In this document: positions 26,411 through 37,056 of the stretch, in pieces
Layout: each line of letters begins with the position of its first letter
Position numbering within the stretch: position 1 is the stretch's first letter
Assembly (NCBI GenBank): GCA_009886125.1
Contig: VFJK01000093.1
Span: 1-41,210, forward strand
Direction: 5' to 3'
DNA: 41,210 nucleotides
Source of the DNA: Geobacter sp.
GTDB taxonomy: Bacteria; Desulfobacterota; Desulfuromonadia; Geobacterales; DSM-12255
The notes under the pieces: model-generated
What the model was told of the DNA's origin: nothing
Seen by the model: only the letters and a program-made list of their open reading frames with translations
Database searches by the model: none
Made by a program: the position numbers and the translations under genes

Positions 26411-27265
26411 CTATTTATTATTCTGAATCGCCCTCACCATGTCGACTGTATCACGCATTGCACGTACATCATGAACCCTGAATATTTTCGCCCCGTTCAT
26501 CATGGCGACGGCAACCGAAGCAGAAGTGCCGATGAGTCTTTCAGACACGTCTCGCCCAAGGGTTGCCCCTATGAACGACTTCCTGGAGAGGCCTATCAGC
26601 AGCGGCCTGCCAAGATGCCTGAATTCCGGAAGCCTTCTGATCAACTCAAGATTTCCGGAAGTGCTCTTCCCAAAACCGATCCCGGGATCAATGACAATCC
26701 GTTCACCATGTATTCCGGAGGAGACGGCAGCATTGATAGCCCGCCCGAGAACCCCTGTCACCTCGGAAACGATATCTTTATATACGGTGTTCTTCTGCAT
26801 TTCAGAAGGTCTGCCCCTTGTATGCATCAGAACAAGACCTGCCTCCATATTGGCAAGGCATTCAACCATCTGAGGATCAAAGGTCATAGCGCTGATATCA
26901 TTGACGATCTCTGCACCGGCCTGCAATGCTGCAACTGCCACTTCAGACTTCCAGGTATCGATGGAGATCGGAACTGATATCCGCCCCGAAAGATGTTCGA
27001 TGACCGGAATGACCCGGGACAGCTCTTCCTGAGCTGAAACCAGCAGAGCATCGGGCCTTGTGCTCTCTCCGCCGATATCAATAATATCAGCGCCATCCTC
27101 AACCATTCTTTCGGCGGCTTCAGCAGCCGCCCTGACTGACCCGAAACTGCTGCCGTCTGAGAATGAATCGGGAGTCAGGTTAAGTATCCCCATGATACAA
27201 GGACGTTCAGAAAGATCAAAAGACCTGCTCCCGAACCGCCAAATATCAGAGAATGAGGATGACAA
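26411..27265 (-). CDS. folP: Dihydropteroate synthase
   Basis: 284 residues if translation begins at TTG 27265, which has AGGA 6 bases upstream and lies just past the ftsH stop. A longer frame from 27307 would overlap ftsH by 29 bases without better support. The enzyme joins 6-hydroxymethyl-dihydropterin diphosphate to 4-aminobenzoate in folate synthesis and is the target of sulfonamides. Signature segments are ILNLTPDSFSDG, GADIIDIGGESTRP, PISIDTWKSEV, EIVNDISAM, VIDPGIGFGKS, IGLSRKSFIG and FRVHDV. All the known substrate-binding loops are intact. It lies between ftsH and cdaA, the order found in many related genomes. Confidence 0.95.
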   Translation of the reverse strand: MSSSFSDIWRFGSRSFDLSERPCIMGILNLTPDSFSDGSSFGSVRAAAEAAERMVEDGADIIDIGGESTRPDALLVSAQEELSRVIPVIEHLSGRISVPISIDTWKSEVAVAALQAGAEIVNDISAMTFDPQMVECLANMEAGLVLMHTRGRPSEMQKNTVYKDIVSEVTGVLGRAINAAVSSGIHGERIVIDPGIGFGKSTSGNLELIRRLPEFRHLGRPLLIGLSRKSFIGATLGRDVSERLIGTSASVAVAMMNGAKIFRVHDVRAMRDTVDMVRAIQNNK

Positions 27266-27278
27266 ATGATTTCCTGCC

Positions 27279-29099
27279 CTACACAAATTCCACGGGCGCC
27301 GGAACATTCGCCGGGTCGACCTTGATTATCTCGTCAACCTCTGCACCGGTCAGGTTCTCCTTCTCGACAAGGGCATGCGAGATCCTGTGGAGCATTTCAA
27401 CGTTTTCTGTAAGCAGCGCTTTCACCCTCGCATAGTTCTGGTCGACAATACGACGGATCTCCGTGTCGATTTCGACAGCAGTCGCTTCGCTGAAGTTCTT
27501 GTGCATCGCCATCTCACGTCCGAGGAATATCTGTTCATCCTTCTTCCCGAAGGAGACCGGTCCCAGCTTATCGCTCATACCCCACTCGCAGACCATCTTG
27601 CGCGCCATCTCGGTAGCCCGCTCAATATCGTTCCCGGCTCCGGTCGTCATCGTATTGAAAATAATTTCCTCTGCCGCTCGCCCACCCATCAGGACAGCTA
27701 TCCTGTCGAGCAGCGACTCTTTCGTGTAGCTGTGCTTTTCCTCGATCGGCAGCTGCATTGTCACACCGAGTGCTCTTCCGCGCGGGATAATGGAGACCTT
27801 GTGAACAGGGTCGGTCCCGGGGAGTAGTTTTGCAACAAGAGTGTGACCCGCCTCATGATATGCTGTACTTTTCTTCTCTTCCTCCGAGATCACCATGCTG
27901 CGCCGCTCAACGCCCATCAGCACCTTGTCCTTGGCATCGTCAAAGTCGACCATCTCGACTTTTTCCTTATTTCTTCTTGCCGCAAGGAGAGCCGCTTCAT
28001 TGACCGCATTTGAAAGGTCCGCTCCGGAAAAACCGGGAGTGCCGCGAGCCATCAGCTCAAGATCTACATCTGCTGCCAGCGGGACCTTCTTCGCATGGAC
28101 CTTCAGGATCATTTCGCGACCCTTGACATCGGGCCTTGGCACGACCACCTGCCTGTCGAAACGCCCCGGCCTGAGAAGAGCCGGGTCAAGAACGTCAGGA
28201 CGGTTAGTCGCAGCAATAAGGATGACCCCTTCGTTCGACTCGAAGCCGTCCATCTCTACCAACAGCTGGTTCAGGGTCTGCTCTCGCTCGTCATGGCCGC
28301 CGCCGAGTCCTGCACCCCTGTGCCGGCCGACAGCATCTATCTCATCGATGAAGATTATGCAGGGAGCGTTTTTCTTTCCCTGAACAAAGAGATCACGTAC
28401 CCGGCTTGCGCCGACACCGACAAACATCTCAACAAAATCGGAACCTGAGATGGAGAAGAACGGAACACCGGCCTCACCCGCTATAGCCCTTGCCAGAAGG
28501 GTCTTGCCCGTTCCCGGAGGCCCCATCAACAAGACTCCCTTGGGAATCCGGCCCCCAAGCTTGGTGAATTTCTTGGGATCTTTAAGAAACTGGATGATCT
28601 CCTCCAGTTCCTCCTTTGCCTCCTCGATTCCTGCAACATCCTCAAAGGTGATCTTCCCCTGAGACTCAGTCAGGAGTTTCGCGCGGCTCTTCCCGAAAGA
28701 CATGGCTTTCCCGCCGCCAGCCTGCATCTGACGCATGAAGAAGATCCAGACGCCGACGAGAAGGATAAGCGGGAACCATGAAATAAACAGTGAGAACCAG
28801 GAGAACTTCTCCTCCTCGGGCTTGGCCGAGACCTCGATTTTCTTCTCTATAAGGGTTTCGGAAATCGAGGCGTCAGTAGGCCTGTATGTCCTGAAATCCT
28901 TGCCATCAGTGTACTTGCCAATAACATCATTACCCGAAATAACGACCGACTTCACCTTCCCGCCATCGACTGCGGTGATGAAGTCACTGTAGTTAAGCCT
29001 GTCCTGTGCCGGTTTCGGTTTATTGAAAAGGTTGAAAAGAAGTATCATCATCAAGCTGATGACAAGCCACAAAGAAAGATTCTTATAAAACTGATTCAA
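27279..29099 (-). CDS. ftsH: ATP-dependent zinc metalloprotease FtsH
   Basis: 606 residues. Two membrane helices (about 8-26 and 104-124) flank a periplasmic domain. The AAA module has Walker A G193-P-P-G-T-G-K199-T, Walker [14 protein letters not shown] and the second region of homology ([20 protein letters not shown]). The protease motif is H415-E-A-G-H419. It forms a hexamer that pulls misfolded membrane proteins and regulatory proteins into its proteolytic chamber. The start is TTG 29099, preceded by GGGGG 5 bases upstream; the following [13 protein letters not shown] sequence is the normal beginning of FtsH, so a TTG start is credible. tilS lies upstream with a 100-base gap, and folP follows. 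Confidence 0.97.
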   Translation of the reverse strand: MNQFYKNLSLWLVISLMMILLFNLFNKPKPAQDRLNYSDFITAVDGGKVKSVVISGNDVIGKYTDGKDFRTYRPTDASISETLIEKKIEVSAKPEEEKFSWFSLFISWFPLILLVGVWIFFMRQMQAGGGKAMSFGKSRAKLLTESQGKITFEDVAGIEEAKEELEEIIQFLKDPKKFTKLGGRIPKGVLLMGPPGTGKTLLARAIAGEAGVPFFSISGSDFVEMFVGVGASRVRDLFVQGKKNAPCIIFIDEIDAVGRHRGAGLGGGHDEREQTLNQLLVEMDGFESNEGVILIAATNRPDVLDPALLRPGRFDRQVVVPRPDVKGREMILKVHAKKVPLAADVDLELMARGTPGFSGADLSNAVNEAALLAARRNKEKVEMVDFDDAKDKVLMGVERRSMVISEEEKKSTAYHEAGHTLVAKLLPGTDPVHKVSIIPRGRALGVTMQLPIEEKHSYTKESLLDRIAVLMGGRAAEEIIFNTMTTGAGNDIERATEMARKMVCEWGMSDKLGPVSFGKKDEQIFLGREMAMHKNFSEATAVEIDTEIRRIVDQNYARVKALLTENVEMLHRISHALVEKENLTGAEVDEIIKVDPANVPAPVEFV

Positions 29100-29148
29100 A
29101 TTTGCCCCCTATTATTTCCATGCAGAGACGCTAAAAGCAGCTAATAAC

Positions 29149-29170
29149 TTTTCCAGAATAATTTGGAAAA
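29149..29170. repeat. 7-bp perfect inverted repeat between tilS and ftsH
   Basis: TTTTCCA at 29149-29155 and TGGAAAA at 29164-29170 form a perfect A+T-rich inverted repeat with an 8-base spacer. There is no T-run directly after the stem, so it is a weak terminator at best; an operator for ftsH is equally possible. Nothing else is recognisable in this 100-base gap. Confidence 0.35.
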
Positions 29171-29199
29171 ATAGCACACCCACTACGCCATGACAAGGT

Positions 29200-30600
29200 T
29201 TAATGCCTTATGGACGCCTTCGTATACGCAATCCGCATCCGTGAACGCTCCCTGTTTACCGCTGTTATCCGCGCACTTTCCGATGCCTGTATCCCACAGA
29301 CCCAGACAATTTCATCAAGGCAGACAAGAAGAGGAGTCCTGATCCGTTCCTGCAGCGGGATCTTCCTGTCTATGAAAAGGTCCTTAAGCTTTTTCGAGCC
29401 TGCCGTTCCGAGCGGACTGAACCGGTCACCCTTGCGGAAATATCGAACCCTCCAGGGGAACGGAAGAGCTTCAGGATCTAAATATATAACATCCCTTCCG
29501 GTCTCTTCCTGATCTCCGGACAGACCCACTGAAATCAGCCCTCCGCATGGCATTGTGTAGGAACCGCAGGCAGATATGGAAATCTCGCCCCCCTCTGAAA
29601 ACGGTTCATCCTTCTTCTCTGTGAAGAGCAGGCTCGTGTAATCCCTCACTACCCTGATCCCGTTCGGAAGGTTCAGGCTCCCGTTCGGCTTTTGTGACTG
29701 TGCCAGTTTCTCAATATCAGCCAGATGATTGAAGGAGATCCGCTTCAGATCACCTTTTAGCGAGCTTATTGCAGCCCGGTAGAGCCGTTTGCGCAAGGGA
29801 GCAGGCTCGGCGCAGAGCTTTGAACGGTCAAACCTGACTGAACAATCCCCCGTTTCTGCGGTGCGAGTAAACGATTCAGACGTCAATCGGCCAAGGATCT
29901 CTTCATCAGCCGAAAGCGCATCGGCTGTCTGTATGAGAGACCTGACCATCTCAGGATTGAAGGTCTCTAGAAGCGGCAGCAACTCATGCCGTATCCTGTT
30001 ACGTAAAAAACGTCTGTCCGTATTACTCCTGTCTTCCCTCCAGACCACTCCGGCCTTACGGAGATACCCTTCGATCTCGTTTCTGCTCAACTGGAGAAGA
30101 GGCCTGACTATCTGCCTTGAGGCTGGACGCATGCCTGAAAGTCCGCTGCCGCCAGCCCCTCTCATGAGCCTCATGAGAACCGTCTCGGCCTGATCATTCC
30201 GGTGATGCCCAAGAGCAATCGCTGCTGCAGAGTGTTTTAGCGCGATCTCCCTGAAAAAATCGTATCGTGCCTCTCTCCCGGCTTCTTCAAGAGACAAACC
30301 TCTGCCCCGCGCCAGTGCCGCGACATCAACCCTTGACACCTCAAGGTGAATGCCGTACCTGCCTGCTGAAGTCGTCACAAAGTGCTCGTCACCTTCCGAC
30401 TCTTCAGCCCGAAGCATATGGTTCAGATGAGCGGCAACAAGATTTAAAGGGAATCCGGTGAGGTTCGCGAGGATATCCATGAGAGCCGAAGAGTCGGCTC
30501 CTCCGGAGAAAGCGACAACCACTGTATCTCCCGGCCTGAACAGATTCTGCTCAAGTATGAATCCCAACACTTTTTTCCTAAGGACCAGCATCCTGACCAT
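29200..30600 (-). CDS. tilS: tRNA(Ile)-lysidine synthetase TilS
   Basis: 466 residues. TilS modifies the wobble cytidine of the AUA-reading tRNA-Ile to lysidine, using ATP and lysine, an essential step. The PP-loop S32-G-G-A-D-S-S38 is near the N-terminus. It is followed by AAHLNHMLRAEES, ALGHHRNDQAETVLMRLMRG, the RPLLQLSRNEIEGYL segment and a DRSNTDRRFLRNRIRHELLP motif that matches the family. The C-terminal domain (about 360-460) includes RYFRKGDRFSPLG and KKLKDLFIDRKIP, which bind the tRNA acceptor. M1 and M4 are both possible starts; M1 has ACAGGA directly before it, too close to be ideal. ftsH follows downstream. Confidence 0.95.
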   Translation of the reverse strand: MVRMLVLRKKVLGFILEQNLFRPGDTVVVAFSGGADSSALMDILANLTGFPLNLVAAHLNHMLRAEESEGDEHFVTTSAGRYGIHLEVSRVDVAALARGRGLSLEEAGREARYDFFREIALKHSAAAIALGHHRNDQAETVLMRLMRGAGGSGLSGMRPASRQIVRPLLQLSRNEIEGYLRKAGVVWREDRSNTDRRFLRNRIRHELLPLLETFNPEMVRSLIQTADALSADEEILGRLTSESFTRTAETGDCSVRFDRSKLCAEPAPLRKRLYRAAISSLKGDLKRISFNHLADIEKLAQSQKPNGSLNLPNGIRVVRDYTSLLFTEKKDEPFSEGGEISISACGSYTMPCGGLISVGLSGDQEETGRDVIYLDPEALPFPWRVRYFRKGDRFSPLGTAGSKKLKDLFIDRKIPLQERIRTPLLVCLDEIVWVCGIQASESARITAVNRERSRMRIAYTKASIRH

Positions 30601-30677
30601 TCCTGTATAAAGATAATGCGACGCTATCCTACTGGATTCAGTTAAAATATGGTAGAGTAAAAGGATTCGGGGGCAAT

Positions 30678-31844
30678 GTGTACAGATTTCTGATCTTCTA
30701 TTTCATAGCATATGGTGGAGTTCACCTCTACTTCAATTATAAACTCAATAGAGCCTTTCATCCTCCCCGCAGATGGAGTCTGACTTTTTCAGTCTGCCTC
30801 CTGGCCTTGTTCCTCTCCCCGATAATCGCCCGAAACCTGGAATCCTCCGGTTTAGATAGAGCCCCTGAGCTTCTGTCAAGCGTTGGATACCTCTGGATGG
30901 GTCTTCTCTTTCTGTTTGTCACAGCTTCGGCCTTTTTCGACATTGCAAACTGTTTCTTATGGTTTATGCGACCGTTTTTCAAAATTGCAGGCAGAAATTT
31001 CATCGGCCCGAGGTCGCTGTTCCTGGCTTCAGCTGCATACACCGTACTGATTGGCATTTACGGATATTTTGAGGCTCTGGATATCCGGACAGAATATCTT
31101 ACGATCAAAAGCAGCAAGGTCTCTGCGGGAGCACCTCGAATCAGAATCGCTCAGATATCTGATGTCCATATCGGCCAGATAGTGCGAGAGACAAGAATAA
31201 AGGCAATATTGAAGGCTGTTGCAAAAGCCGAACCCGACATCCTTGTATCAACAGGAGACCTTGTAGACGGCCATCAAAAGCATTTCAACGGGCTTGAAAA
31301 ATTTTTTCTGGAGACCAGGCCCAGGCTCGGCAAATATGCTGTCCTGGGGAACCATGAGTATTATGTCGGTGTCGAAAAGTCGATAGACTTCATGAGGGAT
31401 TCCGGCTTCAAAGTCCTGAAAAACGAAACTGTCGAATCCGGCGGGTTGATCAGTATTTCCGGAGTCGATGACTCCCGGGGAGATGCAGAGCGGAGTTTAA
31501 ATGCGCTTATCGAGAAAAAGCTGCTGGAAGCGACAGGCAAGGGCTTCTTCAGGCTTCTCCTCAAACACAGACCAGTGGTTGAAAGCGGGTCAAAAGGATT
31601 GTTCGATCTGCAGCTCTCCGGCCACGTCCATAAAGGACAGATATTCCCGTTTAATTTTCTCACCTGGATCAGCTTCCCGGTAAAAACCGGGCTTACTTCT
31701 CTCAAAGACGGAGGTTGGCTCTATGTAAGCCGCGGCACCGGCGTATGGGGGCCGCCGATACGATTTCTGGCACCCCCCGAGGTCACGATTATCGACCTTA
31801 TCCCCGAATCAAGCTCCAACAGGAGTCTGTCGGACTTAGAATAA
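30678..31844 (+). CDS. Membrane-anchored metallophosphoesterase, YkuE-like
   Basis: 388 residues. Several hydrophobic segments in the first 150 residues (near 1-18, 34-52, 70-90 and 112-132) anchor the protein. The catalytic domain follows, with the dimetal phosphoesterase motifs in order: ISDVHIGQ, STGDLVDG, VLGNHEYY, LKHRP and SGHVHKGQ. Family members hydrolyse phosphomonoesters, phosphodiesters or lipid pyrophosphates (LpxH and YkuE are relatives); the substrate here cannot be named. The start is GTG 30678, since the ATG at 30676 is out of frame and stops after five codons. It diverges from tilS across a 77-base gap and is probably monocistronic. No terminator is visible in the 244 bases before typA. 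Confidence 0.87.
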   Translation: MYRFLIFYFIAYGGVHLYFNYKLNRAFHPPRRWSLTFSVCLLALFLSPIIARNLESSGLDRAPELLSSVGYLWMGLLFLFVTASAFFDIANCFLWFMRPFFKIAGRNFIGPRSLFLASAAYTVLIGIYGYFEALDIRTEYLTIKSSKVSAGAPRIRIAQISDVHIGQIVRETRIKAILKAVAKAEPDILVSTGDLVDGHQKHFNGLEKFFLETRPRLGKYAVLGNHEYYVGVEKSIDFMRDSGFKVLKNETVESGGLISISGVDDSRGDAERSLNALIEKKLLEATGKGFFRLLLKHRPVVESGSKGLFDLQLSGHVHKGQIFPFNFLTWISFPVKTGLTSLKDGGWLYVSRGTGVWGPPIRFLAPPEVTIIDLIPESSSNRSLSDLE

Positions 31845-31997
31845 ATCTGCTGCAAATCCATCTGGACGGCTCATATTTCACCGCTTTCTCGGTCAATAGA
31901 ACAACTATTAACCTTCAAAATCGGCAAAATCTGATCTCTTTCATCCGAATTTTCGCTTCGATTTCCTAAGTTCGACAGACTCCTTGAAAGAATTAAC

Positions 31998-32026
31998 TTG
32001 AAATATCTGTCTGATATTGACATACT
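31998..32026 (+). promoter_or_regulatory. Possible promoter of typA
   Basis: TTGAAA at 31998-32003, a 17-base spacer and CATACT at 32021-32026 give a moderate sigma-70 match in the 244-base gap upstream of typA. A second -35-like TTGACA at 32017-32022 has no good -10 partner. AGGAG precedes the typA ATG by 8 bases. Confidence 0.35.
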
Positions 32027-32088
32027 CAAAAGCTTTTTTAAGCTGGTTGCCAAGCCCGTTTTTCAATTTTCCTTCAGGAGCATAATCT

Positions 32089-33885
<1,797 letters not shown>

Positions 33886-33915
33886 CTCCCGGGTGCATCA
33901 GCTTGACTTTTAGTA

Positions 33916-33943
33916 CGGCTTTTACTACCTTCAGTAAAAACCG
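33916..33943 (+). repeat. Stem-loop between typA and bamD
   Basis: CGGCTTTTACT at 33916-33926 pairs with AGTAAAAACCG at 33933-33943 (10 of 11 positions) around a 6-base loop. No T-run follows. It lies 15 bases before bamD and could weaken or modulate read-through or translation; a classical terminator is not supported. Confidence 0.45.
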
Positions 33944-33958
33944 GTCCAGGAAAATGCG

Positions 33959-34696
33959 ATGCCTGATCTAAAAAAATTGTCTCTGTTCTTGCTGTTGCTC
34001 CTCTTCTCCGCCTGCGCCTCGATACCTATTGAGACCCAGCCTGCGGCTGTATTTCAGGAGGGAGAGGAGTTCTATGGTGCGAAAAAATATGACGACGCCA
34101 TCGCTCAGTACAAAAAAGTGCGTGATGCATACGCTTCGACCGAACTCTCCTCGAGCGCTGAACTTCGAATAGCCGACTCCTATTTCGAATCTGAACGCTT
34201 CATCGAAGCTTCTTCATCCTATGAAGAGTTCCGCAAACTCCACCCGACACATCAAAAAGCCCCGTACGCACTCTACAGGACGGGGCTTTCCAACTTCAAT
34301 CAGATCACCGGCACCGATAGAGACCAGACTCCGCAGAAGAACACAGTGGTCTATTTCGAGCAGTTTCTGAAACTGTACCCGAAATCCGAATATATGCCGG
34401 ATGTGACTGACAAGTTGGAAGCAGTCAAATTGCAGCAGCTTCAGTACGAGCATTATGTTGCTGATTTCTACTATCGGACTGAAAAATATGCAGCCGCGAT
34501 CAAACGACTTGAAGATGCCTTGATCGCTTTCCCGAAAAGCCCCATGCATGACATGACATGGTATCTGATCGGCGCCGCGCAGCTCAAGGCAGGCGAGTCT
34601 GAAAAAGCCCGGATAGCCTTCAACCGGCTCTCGACAGACTTCCCTGACAGCAGAATGATCCTCGATGCAAGCAAACTCCTGGAGAAGTACTACTAA
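33959..34696 (+). CDS. bamD: Outer membrane assembly lipoprotein BamD
   Basis: 245 residues. A lipoprotein signal peptide (KKLSLFLLLLLFSAC) places the lipid on C19. The mature part is a row of tetratricopeptide-like repeats: FQEGEEFYGAKKYDDAIAQY, then the AELRIADSYFESERF, PYALYRTGLSNF and DFYYRTEKYAAAIKRLEDAL segments, ending SRMILDASKLL. BamD is the essential partner of BamA in inserting beta-barrel proteins into the outer membrane and faces the periplasm. The length is typical. AGGA lies 7 bases before the ATG. Its stop codon TAA is directly followed by the palindromic element at 34697, with no bases between. Confidence 0.92.
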   Translation: MPDLKKLSLFLLLLLFSACASIPIETQPAAVFQEGEEFYGAKKYDDAIAQYKKVRDAYASTELSSSAELRIADSYFESERFIEASSSYEEFRKLHPTHQKAPYALYRTGLSNFNQITGTDRDQTPQKNTVVYFEQFLKLYPKSEYMPDVTDKLEAVKLQQLQYEHYVADFYYRTEKYAAAIKRLEDALIAFPKSPMHDMTWYLIGAAQLKAGESEKARIAFNRLSTDFPDSRMILDASKLLEKYY

Positions 34697-34877
34697 GGGA
34701 CTCGGAACTAACAAATATACCGTTTTACATCTCATCTTCAGGCCATCTTTGCCCCCCCCTTCAATCGCAAAATCCTCAGCGTAGCCCTGCTACACTTGCG
34801 GTTTTCCTCAATCAGGAACGACAAATCTGACCTAAATCTGAGCGAAAAACTTGGTATATCAGTTAATTCCGAGTCCC
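34697..34877. mobile_element. 181-bp MITE-like palindromic element after bamD
   Basis: Terminal inverted repeats of 25 bases (34697-34721 and 34853-34877) match at 22 positions and begin GGGACTCGGAA. Inside, the arms continue to match imperfectly toward a centre with GTAGC-CCT-GCTAC (34781-34793) and flanking CGCAA/TTGCG, so the whole element can fold into one long hairpin. The trinucleotide TAA borders it on both sides, and the left copy is the bamD stop codon; this could be a 3-base target duplication. No open frame is contained. It fits a non-autonomous insertion element or REP-like intergenic repeat. The parent transposase family cannot be decided here. Confidence 0.72.
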
Positions 34878-34880
34878 TAA

Positions 34881-35054
34881 GCCTTTTACATTATTGCCAA
34901 GACAGCACCCAGAGCTATTTGTAGCGCAGATAATTCCATTTAATCCCACGCCAGCTCCCCTCGGAAAGGTTCACCTCCTTCTACTTGCCCACATGTAAAG
35001 TGTGCCTTCATCGCAACCCAGACTCCTGAGTAAATTGAATCAGCCTGAAATGCA
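34881..35054. other. Intergenic stretch with no recognised feature
   Basis: Together with the element before it and the hairpin after it, this makes up the roughly 400-base gap between bamD and the convergent octaheme gene. I see no gene, RNA or promoter in it on either strand. Confidence 0.5.
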
Positions 35055-35080
35055 AAGGGACGGACTACTGTCCGCCCCTT
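35055..35080 (-). terminator. Hairpin at the 3' end of the nap/octaheme operon
   Basis: AAGGGACGGAC (35055-35065) and GTCCGCCCCTT (35070-35080) pair at 10 of 11 positions around a TACT loop, 25 bases after the octaheme gene stop. The T-tract on the minus strand is weak (TTTGCATTT), so termination may be incomplete. Confidence 0.6.
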
Positions 35081-35105
35081 CAGATCAATCTATGCTCTTT
35101 TCAAC

Positions 35106-36701
35106 TTATTTTTTAGGCACCATCGCATCTTCCAGTATCTTCACGCCGTCTTTTCCCGCCTTGATCGCGCCGGTAAGCGTCTCTCGCGCGAGGTCGGGAT
35201 TATGGAACCCGTCAGAATTCTCGGCAGTCCAGAACTCCCAAAGCACATGAGCTTCTTCATGCTTCTCACGAGCCTTGGCAAGGGTCTCTTCCGGGACACC
35301 GGCTCTTTTTGCAGTTGCATAGGTGTCAATCAGCTTTCCTATCCAGTATTCGGATTTGCGCATCTTGCCCTTGACATAATTCCGCACGCTTTCGATCTCG
35401 TACTTCTTGGCATCGACACTGTCCTGGGGGTGGCAGCCAAGACAGGACTCCTTGACAGTGTTAAGCGGCCTGGATACGTTGTGCGCCGAGTACATTTTGC
35501 CATCCTTCCCCTTCATCTTGGGCATATGACACTGATGACATTGAACACCTGCCTTGTCGTGAACACTGCCCGCATAGGCTTCTGCTTCAGGATGCTGCAT
35601 CTTGATGAGACGAGCACCGGTTACCGCATGTTTGAAGTCAAAAAAATCGAGCTTTTTGTAGTGAGCAAGGAGGTCTTTGGCGTTCTTCAGCGGGAAGTGG
35701 TTGGTGCGTTGATCGTCGTAATCGACCTTCTTGCCATCGCTCCACTGACTGCCTGAGTTGCAGTTGTACTCTACGTGACACTGGGCACACATCATGCGGG
35801 AATCTGTCTTTGCCATGACGCCTATCTTCCTGAACCCACGGAAATCTGTTACCTTCAGGTCGGTCTTGCCTCCCTTGGCAAAGATATTGTTTGCCGGATC
35901 ACGCTCAATCGCCTGTATCAGGGCATCACGCACAATACGCGGCTGTGTGCCGTGCGGATCGTGGCAATGCACGCAACCAACCGGATTATTGGTATCTTTT
36001 GCTACGTCATTTACGTTGGAGGTCCTGTCCCACTTGGCCTTCGGATCCTTGTCGCCGAGGAACTTCCACTTCAGCAGATGGTCTGAAGTCTTGCACTGGA
36101 TACAGGTGGGGTTACCGGCCATTGCGCTCTCCGGAATTTTCGTCTTTTCACCTTTATCTGCCAGGACGTCCCAGGTCTTGCCGGTGCGGTTCACATCCTT
36201 CCACCCGTTCTTGTACTGATAGCGCCCTCCTTGAAAACGATCGACGACAAACTGATCCGTGACCATGAATGCGTGTCCACGCGGCTCGTTATGTTCGAAG
36301 GTGAACCCATGTGGCGCCAGGAGTTTATCCTGCTGTGGCGAACGACCGGCAGGAACTCCCTTCTCTTTCCGAGACCCGCCTTCACTGCTTACCTTGTAGA
36401 AACTTTCATACTGATTCTTGTGACATTTACCGCAGAGTGCCTGATCGATGATCGTTACCGGCTTCACCTCACCCATACTCTCGACATGTTTTGCCAGATT
36501 GTCATGACAGGTACTGCAGGGAAGCTTTGCGTGCTTTGACGACTCCTTCATCGCCTTGATATCCTCATGACATTCATAGCAGGCTTCTTTCCCCTGAGCG
36601 GCTTTTACGGGTTTTGTCTTGGCTGCGGTCAATACTCCGGGCAGACTTAAAGCAATAACTACTCCACTAAATGCAACAGCTGAGAATACGGTCTTTTTCA
36701 T
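35106..36701 (-). CDS. Octaheme c-type nitrite reductase (ammonia-forming, TvNiR-like)
   Basis: 531 residues with a signal peptide (about 1-27). Eight heme sites are present: CXXCH at 41, 62, 90, 243, 305, 388 and 420, and a CXXCK site at C200-C203-K204. The lysine-ligated heme is the active site of the NrfA/octaheme nitrite reductase group. Three N-terminal hemes before the CXXCK heme mark the octaheme type. Y312 and C314 (CHVEYNC) match the Tyr-x-Cys pair that is covalently linked in the Thioalkalivibrio enzyme, and H370 in QHPE matches the catalytic histidine. R155 in VDRFQGG is my candidate for the catalytic arginine. The enzyme reduces nitrite to ammonium with six electrons in the periplasm. 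It is the last gene of the nap operon, 13 bases after the ferredoxin, with AGGAGAG before its ATG. Confidence 0.9.
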   Translation of the reverse strand: MKKTVFSAVAFSGVVIALSLPGVLTAAKTKPVKAAQGKEACYECHEDIKAMKESSKHAKLPCSTCHDNLAKHVESMGEVKPVTIIDQALCGKCHKNQYESFYKVSSEGGSRKEKGVPAGRSPQQDKLLAPHGFTFEHNEPRGHAFMVTDQFVVDRFQGGRYQYKNGWKDVNRTGKTWDVLADKGEKTKIPESAMAGNPTCIQCKTSDHLLKWKFLGDKDPKAKWDRTSNVNDVAKDTNNPVGCVHCHDPHGTQPRIVRDALIQAIERDPANNIFAKGGKTDLKVTDFRGFRKIGVMAKTDSRMMCAQCHVEYNCNSGSQWSDGKKVDYDDQRTNHFPLKNAKDLLAHYKKLDFFDFKHAVTGARLIKMQHPEAEAYAGSVHDKAGVQCHQCHMPKMKGKDGKMYSAHNVSRPLNTVKESCLGCHPQDSVDAKKYEIESVRNYVKGKMRKSEYWIGKLIDTYATAKRAGVPEETLAKAREKHEEAHVLWEFWTAENSDGFHNPDLARETLTGAIKAGKDGVKILEDAMVPKK

Positions 36702-36714
36702 GCATCTCTCCTTT

Positions 36715-37056
36715 CTAGTTTTTGTTTGACTCTGCTCCAGTCGGTTTCATCTCTATTACTCCGGGGGTTATCGGGCAGACAGCGGCGCATTCACCACAGC
36801 CGTCACACAGCTCATTATCTATGGTTATGCCTCTTCCCTGAGAAATATTCACTGCAGCTTGCGGACAGTGGTCGATGCAGGTGAAACAGCCGCCCTTCTG
36901 AGCCAGACAGCGGCTGTTGTCAAGCACTAGATAGCTGTAACTCTCTCCACAGGCCTCTGCATCTGTTTCAAACGACCTGACCTTGAGAGAATCAAACAGA
37001 TCCTGTCCGAACGTGAAAATACCCCGACAAATAAACTCCTTACGGCTTATCCTCAT
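36715..37056 (-). CDS. NapF-like ferredoxin with two 4Fe-4S clusters
   Basis: 113 residues. The C-terminal half holds two cluster-binding motifs: C50-x6-C57-x2-C60-x3-C64-P and the regular C84-x2-C87-x2-C90-x3-C94-P. Extra cysteines occur at 10 and 36. The N-terminus reads RISRKEFICRGIFTFG, which resembles a twin-arginine region with RK in place of RR but lacks a following hydrophobic stretch; it is probably cytoplasmic, as NapF is. NapF-like proteins are thought to assist NapA maturation or feed electrons. The start overlaps the stop of the diheme cytochrome gene (ATGA), and the octaheme gene follows 13 bases later, so it belongs firmly to this operon. Confidence 0.8.
   Translation of the reverse strand: MRISRKEFICRGIFTFGQDLFDSLKVRSFETDAEACGESYSYLVLDNSRCLAQKGGCFTCIDHCPQAAVNISQGRGITIDNELCDGCGECAAVCPITPGVIEMKPTGAESNKN

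Noticed and set aside
34881-35105. Small RNA or tRNA gene in the gap between bamD and the octaheme gene
   Set aside because: No cloverleaf or conserved T-loop pattern; apart from the hairpin at 35055-35080 nothing is recognisable.
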